Shown here one piece after another: positions 32,772 to 41,788 of a stretch of 64,000 nt of DNA. The position numbers and the translations under genes are program-made. The notes below the pieces were generated by a model. The model was not told the origin of the DNA. It worked only from the letters and a program-made list of their open reading frames with translations, and ran no database searches. Positions within the stretch are counted from its first letter, which is position 1, and each line of letters opens with the position of its first letter. Source of the stretch: Fructobacillus cardui (GTDB lineage Bacteria > Bacillota > Bacilli > Lactobacillales > Lactobacillaceae); NCBI RefSeq assembly GCF_023218935.1, contig NZ_JAJIAL010000001.1; one strand, given 5' to 3'.

Positions 32772-32897
32772 ACAAAAGAAAAGCGCCTTGGACAACCCAA
32801 AGCGCTTTGCAAGTTGCCTATCTTACAGAATTACCACCGTGCGAATGCCGGTTGGTGCAGGTTCACCGTGCTGTATCACTTCCCTGCTCTTGATAGT
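32772..32897 (-). promoter_or_regulatory. SAM-I (S-box) riboswitch with terminator, controlling metK
   Basis: On the minus strand the leader begins TATCAAGAG and continues with GCAGG/CCUGC pairing (P2), GUGAACC, a P3 helix closed by ACC/GGU and GGUGGUAAUUCUGUAAGAUA, matching the S-box core (AUCAAGAG ... UGAAACC ... GGUGCUAAUUCC ... GAU). The aptamer lies about 32817-32897. A terminator stem AAGCGCTTTGG / CCAAGGCGCTT plus T-run follows at 32778-32808, before the metK ribosome site. SAM binding would favour the terminator. Confidence 0.8.
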
Positions 32898-32916
32898 TAT
32901 GTAATTTATAATTTAT

Positions 32917-32945
32917 ATTCTACATGATAGAATAAGAAATAGCAA
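32917..32945 (-). promoter_or_regulatory. metK promoter
   Basis: On the minus strand TTGCTA (32940-32945), 17 bases, TAGAAT (32917-32922), with TG before the -10. Confidence 0.75.
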
Positions 32946-32963
32946 TTGACTTTCGAGGTTCTG

Positions 32964-33842
32964 ATGACAAAAGAAAATGAAACAACCAATCCTGATCAAC
33001 AAACCAGTACGCCACTCGATGGCGCAACTGACGAACCAATCCAGGAAAAAACAGCCGACTTCTTCTCTCGGTCACAACGACGACAAGAGCAACAGCACCA
33101 GCAGCAACAAGCCAGCCAGGCTCAAGTCGCTGCTCTGCCAACACCCCATCGCTATACGGTTCCAGCGATTGCAGTTGGTCTGAACATTATCTGGTGGCAA
33201 CAACCTCTCATCTACCACCAGGTTTGGCAAAACGCCGGTAACTGGCAGATTTGGTCTTTAGTCGCCTATTCAATCTTTTCTGCGATTGCCTTGGGTTTCC
33301 TCGTTAAAACCCGCTTTGCTAGGGCCGACTGGCGTGTTTGGGCTTCCTTAGCTGCTTCTCTAATCGTGATTTTTAACTCACAACTACGGTCACGTTTTGA
33401 AGTCTTAGCTCTCCTCTTGCTCTTCATCTGTTTCTTGCTGATTTTACCCTTCCGGGCCTTTCAGTTGAAGAACCCGCTTGGCTTAGCCGGCTTAAGTATC
33501 TTGCTGACCTTTTCGGTACCAATTTGCATCAACTACCTGGCTAACAACTATGTCGAACCTGATTTTTTGAAGCAATCATGGCTGTTAGTCTTTGCCACCG
33601 CCTTTTACTTCACGCCCCTCTTCCTGCCAACAGCTAAGGGTCGAAAATTAGGACTCATAACCGGCCCACTTTTTATCCTGGCTACTCTCATCTTAGAAGG
33701 CTTCTCACCGATTGCCTTTCTCACCATCGCTGTCGCCTTGGCCGCCTACTGTTTAACCTTTGTCCGGCCATTAACCTATCAAATTCAGCCCTTAGTAGTC
33801 ATTTTCGGGCTGGTTGTCACCGTGATGGTCTACTATCATTAA
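32964..33842 (+). CDS. Multi-pass membrane protein with Gln-rich cytoplasmic N-terminus, unknown function
   Basis: This is a 292-residue protein that I cannot place in a family. The first ~60 residues are hydrophilic and rich in Gln, Thr, Asp and Glu (SRSQRRQEQQHQQQQASQ region). After that come eight or nine hydrophobic helices (examples: VWASLAASLIVIFNSQL, VLALLLLFICFLLILPF, IAFLTIAVALAAYCLTF), ending with a helix at the C-terminus (LVVIFGLVVTVMVYYH). The start at 32964 was preferred to 32946 because GAGG lies at the right distance. It is divergent from metK. Confidence 0.7.
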   Translation: MTKENETTNPDQQTSTPLDGATDEPIQEKTADFFSRSQRRQEQQHQQQQASQAQVAALPTPHRYTVPAIAVGLNIIWWQQPLIYHQVWQNAGNWQIWSLVAYSIFSAIALGFLVKTRFARADWRVWASLAASLIVIFNSQLRSRFEVLALLLLFICFLLILPFRAFQLKNPLGLAGLSILLTFSVPICINYLANNYVEPDFLKQSWLLVFATAFYFTPLFLPTAKGRKLGLITGPLFILATLILEGFSPIAFLTIAVALAAYCLTFVRPLTYQIQPLVVIFGLVVTVMVYYH

Positions 33843-33846
33843 GAAA

Positions 33847-33881
33847 CAAAAAACGCTTAGAATCGCTTCTAAGCGTTTTTA
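33847..33881. terminator. Bidirectional terminator
   Basis: AAACGCTTAGAA / TTCTAAGCGTTT perfect stem with a TCGC loop and T-run, between converging genes ending at 33842 and 33896. Confidence 0.92.
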
Positions 33882-33895
33882 ATTTGCAATCAAAC

Positions 33896-35041
33896 TTATT
33901 GATCCAATTTTGCAATCGTATAGGACTTGTCGTCGGCCTTACGAACAAGCAAAGCTTGAATCTCGTTGGCCGTTTGAATTTTGATTTGTACAGGAGCTGA
34001 TGAAGGTAAGAACTTCATAGCAGATGTGGCCACATAGTTGGAGAAGGCTTCAATCTCGGTTGGTGAATAGAACTGCGTTGTCACCGTAACATTCATGGAA
34101 GACAACTTATTATTCGTAAACTTAGCAGAAGCTGTTGCCCCAGCAATGTTTGGGAAGAAATTTGAAATATCCGTCTTGAAGTTATTGAATCCGGTATTTT
34201 CATCAGATCCAAGGCTCGAAGTATCATCAGATTCCTTTGGCAGAACGATCGACTTTTCGTTGATATCTGACCAATCACCGATATCAGTACCTGATTTTGA
34301 GGTCGCTTCAGCATAGAAAGAACCAGGAGCCAATGAATCCTGAGAAGCAGTATCATACATAGCCAACACGATTGGAATGTTCTTGCCAACACCTTGTTGC
34401 TCACGAATCGTCTTGATCAACTTCGGAGCAATCTTTTGGCCGTAGACAATCCGGTCCTTATCCGAAATCGTCTGGTAATAGGTCGCGCCATACTGTTCCT
34501 TTTGGTAGGCATCCTGACTATTCATCGCCACACCAACAACCATTCCAGCTAATTGTAGGTTATTGCCACTCTTAGTCATGAAATCTTGTTCCGTTAACGT
34601 CTGAACGTAAATCGGATTTCTTGAACTATCTGTCTTACCATTGTCCTTTGGATTCAAACCAGTCGAATTGCTGTCCGCCTGACGAGCCAAGAGACCATTA
34701 ACCGTATCAGAATCAAGGTACTGGCCTTCCTGGAAGATATAGCGACCAGTCTTAAAGTGTGACTTCGACAAATTTAACAGCGAAGTTTCGAAATCTTGAA
34801 CATCCAAAGAATTGTTCAAGGACGTTGCGGTAATGCCTCGAGCGGCTGAAGTCAAATAATGACCATCCTTAATGACCGTTTGGTAATCTCCCGCAGAACT
34901 TTGCGTTAATTGAACACCCTTTGTTTTGGAAACACTTGGTGTAACTGAAGCGATATTAATAAAGTAAAAAAAGGCTCCTAAAATAATCAGAAGCACGAGG
35001 CCAATTAGGATATAGCCCCGCTTTGAAATCCGTTTTAACAT
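33896..35041 (-). CDS. camS: CamS family sex pheromone protein, lacking the lipobox
   Basis: CamS homologs are surface proteins of Firmicutes. Some release a pheromone peptide from the lipoprotein signal in enterococci and staphylococci. This 381-residue protein has one N-terminal membrane helix (YILIGLVLLIILGAFFYFIN, about residues 10-29) and an extracellular CamS domain (TSLNNSLDVQDFETSLL, PIYVQTLTEQDFMTKS, QQGVGKNIPIVLAMYDTA). The usual lipobox Cys is missing and I see no Cys near the N-terminus, so it is probably anchored by the helix. The gene is next to ligA and pcrA, the conserved pcrA-ligA-camS order. Confidence 0.85.
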   Translation of the reverse strand: MLKRISKRGYILIGLVLLIILGAFFYFINIASVTPSVSKTKGVQLTQSSAGDYQTVIKDGHYLTSAARGITATSLNNSLDVQDFETSLLNLSKSHFKTGRYIFQEGQYLDSDTVNGLLARQADSNSTGLNPKDNGKTDSSRNPIYVQTLTEQDFMTKSGNNLQLAGMVVGVAMNSQDAYQKEQYGATYYQTISDKDRIVYGQKIAPKLIKTIREQQGVGKNIPIVLAMYDTASQDSLAPGSFYAEATSKSGTDIGDWSDINEKSIVLPKESDDTSSLGSDENTGFNNFKTDISNFFPNIAGATASAKFTNNKLSSMNVTVTTQFYSPTEIEAFSNYVATSAMKFLPSSAPVQIKIQTANEIQALLVRKADDKSYTIAKLDQ

Positions 35042-35119
35042 TGTTCTTCCTCTTTGACAGCTTGGCTAAATACGCCAAGTACAACCACCGGCAAGTTTTT
35101 CTTGCCGCAACCGACTGCT

Positions 35120-37159
35120 TTAGCCGGCCTCATTTTGCTGGGCTAACAAGAATTCTTGCTCATTCCAGACAGTGATTCCGAGATCATTTGCTTTTGTCAG
35201 TTTTGAGCCTGCATCGGTGCCGGCAATCACTAAATCAGTCTTCTTTGAAACTGATCCCGTAACGCTGGCACCATGGGCTTCTAACCAGGCAGCAATTTCA
35301 CTCCGTGAACTCTGCTCTAGTTTACCAGTCAAAACGATCTTTTTACCATAGAAAAATGAATTTTCATCAATTGGACCCGTTTCGGGCAAGTATTCTAGAT
35401 TCACGCCAGCATTAGCCAATTCGGCCAAAAGGGCTTGGGACTGGGGTTCATCGAAATATTTCACAACGGAATCCGCAATCGCTTGGCCAATGCCATCGAT
35501 GGCCACAATTTGATCGGCACTGGCCTGCCCTAGGCTTGGTAAGTCTTGGAAATTCGCCATGATGGTCTTCGCCGCTTTCGCCCCAACCAAACGGATGCCC
35601 AAACCAAAGAGCAAGCGGTCGGCAGAATTTGCTTTGGAAGACCGGATGGCTGCCACCAAGTTATTGGCTGATTTTTCCTGAAACTTATCCAAGGATAGCA
35701 ATTGTTCAACCGTGAGAGAATAAATAGAAGCCACATCGGTCACCAATTTCTTATCCAAAAGTTGGCTAACAATCTGTGGGCCAAGGCCATCAATATTCAT
35801 CGCATTCCGAGAAGCAAAGTGGGTCAACCCCTCCTGCAACTGTGCCGGACAGGCTGGGTTAATGCAGCGCAACACCACTTCACCCTCAACATGGACCAAA
35901 TCAGCACCACAGGAAGGACAAGTCGTTGGAATTTGATACTTTTTGGCATCGGCTGGGCGTTTATCCAGGATTACTTGCCCAATTTCCGGGATAATATCAC
36001 CGGCTTTGTGCAAGGTCACCGTATCCCCGACGCGGACATCCTTTTCCTCGAGATAGTCCGGATTATGCAAGGAAGCCCGCTGCACCGTTGTCCCAGCCAA
36101 GAAAACCGGATCCATGGCTGCCGTTGGTGTCACTGCACCCGTTCGACCGACTGTCCACTCGATATCACGGACAATTGTTTGCTCCTCTTCCGGTGGAAAC
36201 TTATAGGCGATGGACCACCGTGGCACCTTAACCGTGTTACCCAAGTCAATTTCTGAATCGATATCATCAACTTTGACGACAACGCCATCAATCCCGTAAG
36301 GCAAACCGTCACGTTTTTCAGTATATTCGGCAATGTAGGGTGCAATATCTTTCATTTGGCCAATCACGCGGTTGTCCTTGTTGGTTGGCAAACCAAGTTC
36401 GGCAAAGCGGCGCAAAACTTCTGATTGCTTGGTCACACCTAAAGTATCGGCCTCAGCCGTATAGTAAATAAAGGCAGACAGCTTGCGCTTCTTGGTTTCT
36501 CGTGCGTCTAGTTGGCGCAGCGAACCCGCCGCTGCATTCCGTGGGTTAGCAAAGGGTTCTTGGCCCTGATTTTCCCGCTCTTCATTCAAATGCGCAAAGG
36601 AGGCCTTGGGCATATAAATTTCACCACGAACCTCGATTGTTAGGGGCTCTTTTAACGTTTGGGGAACATCGGCGATGGTTTTGACGTTAGCCGTCACATC
36701 TTCACCAATCAAACCGTTACCTCGAGTGGAAGCTTGAATTAAGCGACCATTTTCATACTTTAAAGAAACGGCCAAACCATCAATCTTCAATTCCAAGTTG
36801 TAAGATGGTTGTTGGCCCAACGCCTTGACGGTACGATTTTCCCACTCTTGGAGTTCTTCCAAGGAAAAGACATCCCCCAAAGAAAGCATTGGCACCGGAT
36901 GTTGGACCTTTTCCAAGCCAGACTTGGTCTGAGCACCACCAACATTTTGCGTTGGCGAATCTGGTGTCACAAATTGTGGAAAGGCCTGTTCCAAGGCCAC
37001 TAACCTGGCATACTTTTCGTCATAAACGTGGTCTTCCACCTTAGGCGCATCTTGCTCATAATAGGCAATCCCGTAATCGGTCAGTTCATCTTGCAGCTGA
37101 CTGATTTTGACTTGCGCATCCTTTGTCGACATATTTGTTGGTTGTGGATTACTTGCCAT
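35120..37159 (-). CDS. ligA: NAD-dependent DNA ligase LigA
   Basis: LigA seals nicks in DNA using NAD. The 679-residue protein has the Ia domain, the catalytic Lys in NLELKIDGLAVSLKY (KxDG), RGNGLIGEDVTANV, and an OB-fold domain. A four-cysteine zinc finger follows (CPSCGADLVHVEGEVVLRC and CPAQL; pairs CPSC and C..PAC), then helix-hairpin-helix repeats (AMNIDGLGPQI; QIVAIDGIGQAI). The C-terminal BRCT domain includes GKKIVLTGKLEQSSRSE. Length is normal. It lies in an operon with pcrA upstream and camS downstream. Confidence 0.97.
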   Translation of the reverse strand: MASNPQPTNMSTKDAQVKISQLQDELTDYGIAYYEQDAPKVEDHVYDEKYARLVALEQAFPQFVTPDSPTQNVGGAQTKSGLEKVQHPVPMLSLGDVFSLEELQEWENRTVKALGQQPSYNLELKIDGLAVSLKYENGRLIQASTRGNGLIGEDVTANVKTIADVPQTLKEPLTIEVRGEIYMPKASFAHLNEERENQGQEPFANPRNAAAGSLRQLDARETKKRKLSAFIYYTAEADTLGVTKQSEVLRRFAELGLPTNKDNRVIGQMKDIAPYIAEYTEKRDGLPYGIDGVVVKVDDIDSEIDLGNTVKVPRWSIAYKFPPEEEQTIVRDIEWTVGRTGAVTPTAAMDPVFLAGTTVQRASLHNPDYLEEKDVRVGDTVTLHKAGDIIPEIGQVILDKRPADAKKYQIPTTCPSCGADLVHVEGEVVLRCINPACPAQLQEGLTHFASRNAMNIDGLGPQIVSQLLDKKLVTDVASIYSLTVEQLLSLDKFQEKSANNLVAAIRSSKANSADRLLFGLGIRLVGAKAAKTIMANFQDLPSLGQASADQIVAIDGIGQAIADSVVKYFDEPQSQALLAELANAGVNLEYLPETGPIDENSFFYGKKIVLTGKLEQSSRSEIAAWLEAHGASVTGSVSKKTDLVIAGTDAGSKLTKANDLGITVWNEQEFLLAQQNEAG

Positions 37160-37247
37160 AAAAAATCCTTTCTACACGGCCGTTTAGCCATCGACCGTCA
37201 TGGCTGTGATTGCACCAAGGGGGAAGCCTCCGTGCCTTCCTGCCCGC

Positions 37248-39497
37248 TTAATCAACCCGTGTGATTGGTGCAAAGGCAGCCAAGAGTTGCTTAATGCCAT
37301 CTTCTGGGAAGGCGACTTTGAGTTCTTGGTCAGCCTGATCACCGGTGACCGAAACAACCGTTCCAATGCCCCACTTCTTGTGAGAAACCTTATCACCAGC
37401 TTGCCATGTCACGCCTTCAGCACCAGTTGTTCCGGCTGATTTCTTTTGAACCGGACTAGCCTTAGCGGCCCCTTGATAAGTGGTGCTCGTTGCTCGAAGT
37501 AACTTCGAAGACAAACCAGCAGAAACGCCAGATCCACCTGCTGGATAAGCCTGCTCAAGCAATTCAGGCGAAATCTCATCAATAAAGCGGGAAGGTTGGT
37601 TCGCCTGTGTCCGACCGTATAATAAGCGGGAGAAAGCGTTGGTCAAATAGAGTGTCTGCTCAGCTCGCGTAATCCCGACATAGGCCAGGCGCCGTTCTTC
37701 CTCTAGTTGATCCTCGTCTTGTGCGGCCCGTCCCAATGGGAACAAGCCCTCTTCAAGGCCAATCAAGAAGACCGTTGGGAATTCCAGTCCTTTGGCGGCG
37801 TGCAGGGTCATTAACGTGACCACCCCGCTATCTTCCTCGACGTTGTCCAGGTCAGCCATTAAGGCCGTTGACCCTAAGAAATCAGTCAACGGGTTGACCG
37901 CATCTTCCGCCTGGACATCGTACTTGTCGTCAAATTCCTTCGTTACAGACAAAAATTCATCTAGGTTTTCTAATCGTGATTGCGACTCGGGGTCTGATTT
38001 TGCCTGTAATTCCTGGCGATAGCCGGACTGTTCCAAAATCAAATCCGTTAGCTCAGAAACGGTTAAGAACTCAGCCTGTTGGCGGAAGTTATGCACCATT
38101 TCAGCAAAGGAAAGCAACTTTGTCACTGCGGCTGGACGGATGTCTTGGGCCATTTCGACTTGGTCAATAGCCGCCAACATTGGCAAGTTGACTTGGTTGG
38201 CAAAGGTAAAAAGCCGGTCAACTGTTGACTGGCCGATGGCACGCTTGGGAACGTTGATAATCCGCTCTAGGGCCGCATTGTCAGCTGGGTTAGCAACCAA
38301 CGAGAGATAGGCCATAATGTCCAAAATTTCCTTACGGTCGTAGAACTTATGCCCACCGACAATCGTGTAAGGAATATTGGCCTTGACCAAGGACTCTTCC
38401 ATAGCACGGGACTGGGCATTGGTCCGGTAAAGAATGGCAAAGTCGGACAAGGACTTATGGTCCTCACGTTGACCCTTTTGAATTTGGCCTAACACATAAT
38501 AGGCCTCGTCTTGAGCCGACTGGGCCCGGTAATAGGTAATCTTGTCCCCAACGCCGTTTTCGGTCCAAAGCTTCTTTGGCACTCGCTCATTGTTGTGATT
38601 AATCACATCATTGGCAGCATCCAAAATCGATTGAGTTGACCGATAATTTTGTTCCAAAAAGACTGATTTTGCCTCGGGCCAATCCTTTTCAAAGTTCAAA
38701 ATATTTTGCATATTGGCACCACGCCAACCATAGATTGACTGGTCGGCATCTCCAACAACGGCCAAGTTTTTTGAACCCTGCGCCAGCATGTTCACAATCT
38801 TATACTGGGCGTCGTTGGTATCCTGGTACTCATCGACGTGGAGGTACCGGAACTGGTCCTGGTAACGTTGCAATACATCGGTTGCCTGTTCGAAGAGTTC
38901 AATCGTCAACATAATTAAGTCATCAAAGTCGACCGACTGCGCCTGACGCAAAGCCTTCTGGTAAGAAGAATAAACTTCTGCTACCCGCTCTTCATAAAAA
39001 TTAGCGGCCTGCTCTTGGTAATCCTTGGCCGTTAATAAATCGTTTTTGGCATTGGAAATAGTTCCCAAAATGGTCCGCGGATCATACTGGTTTGAATCCA
39101 GGTTCAAATCGTTAATCACCCGCTTCACCAGCGTCTTCTGGGCAGAACTATCCAAAATCGTAAAGGTCTTTCCCAAGCCGATACGTTCACCGTCTCGACG
39201 TAAAATCCGGACAGCCAGGGCGTGGAATGTTGAAACCCAAACGGATTGGGCCAGCTGTTCATCCACTAATTTACCAATTCGTTCCCGCATTTCACGGGCA
39301 GCCTTATTCGTAAAGGTGATGGCCAAAATCCGCCAAGGCGCCACATCTAAGTCTTCAATCAAATGTGCAACCCGATGTGTCAAAACTCTGGTCTTCCCAG
39401 ATCCGGCACCAGCCATAATTAAAAGCGGTCCCTCTGTCGTTCTGACCGCCTCTGCTTGCTTGCTATTCATACCCTTGGTTAGTTCTTCAACAGTCAT
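37248..39497 (-). CDS. pcrA: ATP-dependent DNA helicase PcrA (UvrD/Rep superfamily 1A)
   Basis: PcrA is the essential 3'-5' helicase of Firmicutes for repair and plasmid rolling-circle replication. Conserved motifs are visible: Q-motif (GMNSKQAEAV), Walker A (MAGAGSGKTRVLTHR), motif Ia (AITFTNKAAREMRER), motif II (HVDEYQDTND), motif III (VVGDADQSIYGWRGAN), motif IV (LEQNYRS), motif V (LMTLHAAKGLEFP) and motif VI (RRLAYVGITRA). The 749-residue protein ends with the RNA-polymerase-binding Tudor-like end (GDKVSHKKWGIGTVVSV). It is the first gene of pcrA-ligA-camS. Confidence 0.98.
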   Translation of the reverse strand: MTVEELTKGMNSKQAEAVRTTEGPLLIMAGAGSGKTRVLTHRVAHLIEDLDVAPWRILAITFTNKAAREMRERIGKLVDEQLAQSVWVSTFHALAVRILRRDGERIGLGKTFTILDSSAQKTLVKRVINDLNLDSNQYDPRTILGTISNAKNDLLTAKDYQEQAANFYEERVAEVYSSYQKALRQAQSVDFDDLIMLTIELFEQATDVLQRYQDQFRYLHVDEYQDTNDAQYKIVNMLAQGSKNLAVVGDADQSIYGWRGANMQNILNFEKDWPEAKSVFLEQNYRSTQSILDAANDVINHNNERVPKKLWTENGVGDKITYYRAQSAQDEAYYVLGQIQKGQREDHKSLSDFAILYRTNAQSRAMEESLVKANIPYTIVGGHKFYDRKEILDIMAYLSLVANPADNAALERIINVPKRAIGQSTVDRLFTFANQVNLPMLAAIDQVEMAQDIRPAAVTKLLSFAEMVHNFRQQAEFLTVSELTDLILEQSGYRQELQAKSDPESQSRLENLDEFLSVTKEFDDKYDVQAEDAVNPLTDFLGSTALMADLDNVEEDSGVVTLMTLHAAKGLEFPTVFLIGLEEGLFPLGRAAQDEDQLEEERRLAYVGITRAEQTLYLTNAFSRLLYGRTQANQPSRFIDEISPELLEQAYPAGGSGVSAGLSSKLLRATSTTYQGAAKASPVQKKSAGTTGAEGVTWQAGDKVSHKKWGIGTVVSVTGDQADQELKVAFPEDGIKQLLAAFAPITRVD

Positions 39498-39697
39498 TTT
39501 GCCATCCTAAATCGTTTTTGTTCACTGTTCTTATTTTATCATAATTCAAGAAAAATCAGGCCAAGACAAAAAACAGTCCTGGTTTCGCTTGCTCGCCTGA
39601 AAAATACCCAGTAACCTCGCCTCAGCCACCAGTAATTAACCATTTACAGCCTGTCTGATTTTTTGGTAAGGTAACTATAATTAAAGGTGGAAAAATC

Positions 39698-40876
39698 ATG
39701 CAAACTAGCGAACACTTACTCACTTTAGGCCAGACTGGCTGGTTCAAAACTAAGTACCAACCAGCGGCCACGACGCTTTTCGCCCCACACCTGCTTTTGG
39801 TTGGGCAAACTGGGTCCGGCAAATCAACAACCCTCAAACAAATTAGCCGGCAACTACAGGAAAATCGACTTGGACAAATTATTTTCGACCCAACCGGTGA
39901 ATTTAACCAGGCAAACGACCAGCAGGCGTCTTATGTTGTTGGCAAAAACGTCTACTTTGATCTCAGCCAGCTAGCAGCAGAAGACTTGCTAACTGCTCTT
40001 GATTTAGCCTGGCCAACCAAGTGGCAACTTATACTGGGGCAAGCTCAAGCAGCCCTGCGCATCAACTACTACCTTAAACAGCAACACAAGGACATTTTAA
40101 ATACTCAGTCCTTAACCACCGATGCCTTTTATGAGCAAAAAAGGCAGCTATATAAAAGCCAATGGACCTTTTCATTAAGCCTCCTCGCGCCCCAATTGCG
40201 ATTGCTGGCTCGTCAAGGATTTGCAGATCATGAAGAAAGCCTTGCCGACACCGATCCTGATTTGATGACGGCCATCGACCAACTAGCCGACCGCCTGGCA
40301 GATCCGCGCCTAAAGGCAATTGCTCCAAACACCCAGGTGAAAACGACCAAGTACGACTTGCTTTACTTATTCAAATTAGCAACGGCCAAGGCCGACTTCG
40401 GTGCTAAAATCAGTATCAATCTCGCCCAACTGAAAGACCTCGGTGCCCTCCAAGCCACCATCATGTCCACCATTTGGCGCCAGCTTCTCAGTTTCCAGGC
40501 TCAGAGCACGCATAAGACGACGGTTTACCTCTTAATCGACGAGGGTCACCGTTTCCTCATGAAAAACAACCAAGCTGACCAAGACAAGGGCAGTGGCTTA
40601 GCACAAATTCTTCGTGAAGGGCGCAAGGAGGGCCTCCTGGTGGCCTTTGCTTCTCAGTCGCCGCTCGACTTGCCGACCGCTCTACTAGGGCAATTTTCAG
40701 CCACAATCGCCCATCGACTCACGAACCAAAACGAATGGCAAGCCCTGCCCCTCTTAGCCAACTCGGCTAAAACTGGCAAGAAGTTAGGTCAGCTACAAAC
40801 CGGCCAAGCAATTGTCAAAATTGGCCAGAAACCGAGTCGAACTGTCACGATTTTCGCATCGAAGACCAACCAATAA
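39698..40876 (+). CDS. Solitary HerA/FtsK-type (DUF87) ATPase
   Basis: This is a 392-residue P-loop ATPase of the HerA/FtsK/VirB4-like group. Walker A is GQTGSGKST (residues 36-44), followed by the HerA-type FDPTGEFN. Walker B is VYLLIDEGHRF (about residues 276-286). ILREGRKEGLLVAFASQSPLDLPTALL, listed in parts as LREGRKEG and ASQSPLDLP, gives the arginine-finger and sensor regions. HerA proteins form hexameric rings that pump DNA, usually with a NurA nuclease or in anti-phage pairs with Sir2 or DUF4297. No such partner is adjacent: pcrA is divergent upstream and a GH73 gene converges downstream. An AAAGGTGG site precedes the ATG. Partner and role are unknown. Confidence 0.8.
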   Translation: MQTSEHLLTLGQTGWFKTKYQPAATTLFAPHLLLVGQTGSGKSTTLKQISRQLQENRLGQIIFDPTGEFNQANDQQASYVVGKNVYFDLSQLAAEDLLTALDLAWPTKWQLILGQAQAALRINYYLKQQHKDILNTQSLTTDAFYEQKRQLYKSQWTFSLSLLAPQLRLLARQGFADHEESLADTDPDLMTAIDQLADRLADPRLKAIAPNTQVKTTKYDLLYLFKLATAKADFGAKISINLAQLKDLGALQATIMSTIWRQLLSFQAQSTHKTTVYLLIDEGHRFLMKNNQADQDKGSGLAQILREGRKEGLLVAFASQSPLDLPTALLGQFSATIAHRLTNQNEWQALPLLANSAKTGKKLGQLQTGQAIVKIGQKPSRTVTIFASKTNQ

Positions 40877-40884
40877 ACCAAACA

Positions 40885-40930
40885 AAAAGAGAACTGTACT
40901 CGCGTCCATGGCGTATACGGTCCTCTTTTT
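40885..40930. terminator. Bidirectional terminator after the HerA-like gene
   Basis: AAAAAGAG and CTCTTTTT close an imperfect long stem with inner GTC/GAC-like pairs, with T-runs both ways. Confidence 0.7.
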
Positions 40931-40969
40931 AATTGAAACGATTCTAATACATTTCCCCAATCAAGCCAT

Positions 40970-41626
40970 TTAGGAAGTAGCATCCCCCATCTTCACCGCC
41001 AAATCAAAGCGCTTTAAATTCCAGGTTTCAATGACTGCCACTAATTTGGCCGCATAAGTCGGATCGGTCGCATACCCATCTTGCACAAGGGCCTGCGCTG
41101 CTGCTTGGTAATTTTTGGCTGCCAGCACATGCTCATATTGGTTAGGATTCCAGTGGGTCCCCTTTGAAATCAGCTGAGCATGCGCCTCCATTGATTCTTG
41201 CCAGGTATTGTAGGAAGCAAACTTTTGATCGACTGTCATCCAATGACCGTCCTCATACTCCTTGGTAGGAACGACCACACCAGCCTGGCTAGCCGATGCT
41301 TTAATGCCATACAAGTTGTTATAGTCCTTTGACAAACTAGACTGGTTCCAATCAGATTCCAAAATCGCCTGTGCCAGTGAAATGGAAGCAAAAATTCGAT
41401 ACTTATATTGCATCTTTTGTGCAAATGGCGCCCAAATTTGGAGCTGTTTTTGCTTGGCTTCGTCTTGATAGATAATTTGATCCTTTTTGGTTGTCATCGA
41501 TTGGTTCATCGCCACGGTCAAAGCAATCAAAGTTAGAAAAACGAGCAAGAGCATAAAGTAAATTCGCCGCTTTTTTTTCGCCTTTGGCAGGAAAAACCAT
41601 TTTTTCTTTTTCCGCTTTTTAGCCAC
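40970..41626 (-). CDS. Glycoside hydrolase family 73 glucosaminidase (peptidoglycan hydrolase)
   Basis: GH73 enzymes cut peptidoglycan glycan strands at N-acetylglucosamine. The 218-residue protein has a very basic N-terminus (KKRKKKKW, KAKKKRR), one membrane helix (YFMLLLVFLTLIALTVAM, about residues 24-41) and a GH73 domain. The conserved Glu is in SISLAQAILESDWNQS, followed by NNLYGIK and YNTWQESMEAHAQLI. The start is a GTG with GGAGG seven bases upstream. The long Lys-rich end would interact with the membrane or cell wall. No LysM or SH3 wall-binding domain is present. Confidence 0.88.
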   Translation of the reverse strand: MAKKRKKKKWFFLPKAKKKRRIYFMLLLVFLTLIALTVAMNQSMTTKKDQIIYQDEAKQKQLQIWAPFAQKMQYKYRIFASISLAQAILESDWNQSSLSKDYNNLYGIKASASQAGVVVPTKEYEDGHWMTVDQKFASYNTWQESMEAHAQLISKGTHWNPNQYEHVLAAKNYQAAAQALVQDGYATDPTYAAKLVAVIETWNLKRFDLAVKMGDATS

Positions 41627-41714
41627 CAGGGCACCTCCATTTTATTAGAATCATTGTTGTCTGAAATTGAATATAGCCAGTATACGCCTTTCTAATTTAT
41701 TTGCCAAAAAAAAG

Positions 41715-41741
41715 AAAAAACCAACATCACTGTTGGTTTAA
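41715..41741 (-). terminator. Terminator of the pyrimidine operon
   Basis: AAACCAACA / TGTTGGTTT stem with a GTGA loop and long T-rich run on the minus strand, about 50 bases after the pyrD stop. Confidence 0.85.
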
Positions 41742-41788
41742 TCATTTTACCAGTCAAAACGCTGACTGATTTTTTAGCCAAAACTGTC

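Noticed and set aside
35702..36256. Plus-strand 184-codon open frame inside ligA
   Set aside because: Lies over ligA catalytic and zinc-finger regions; no start signal or family features.
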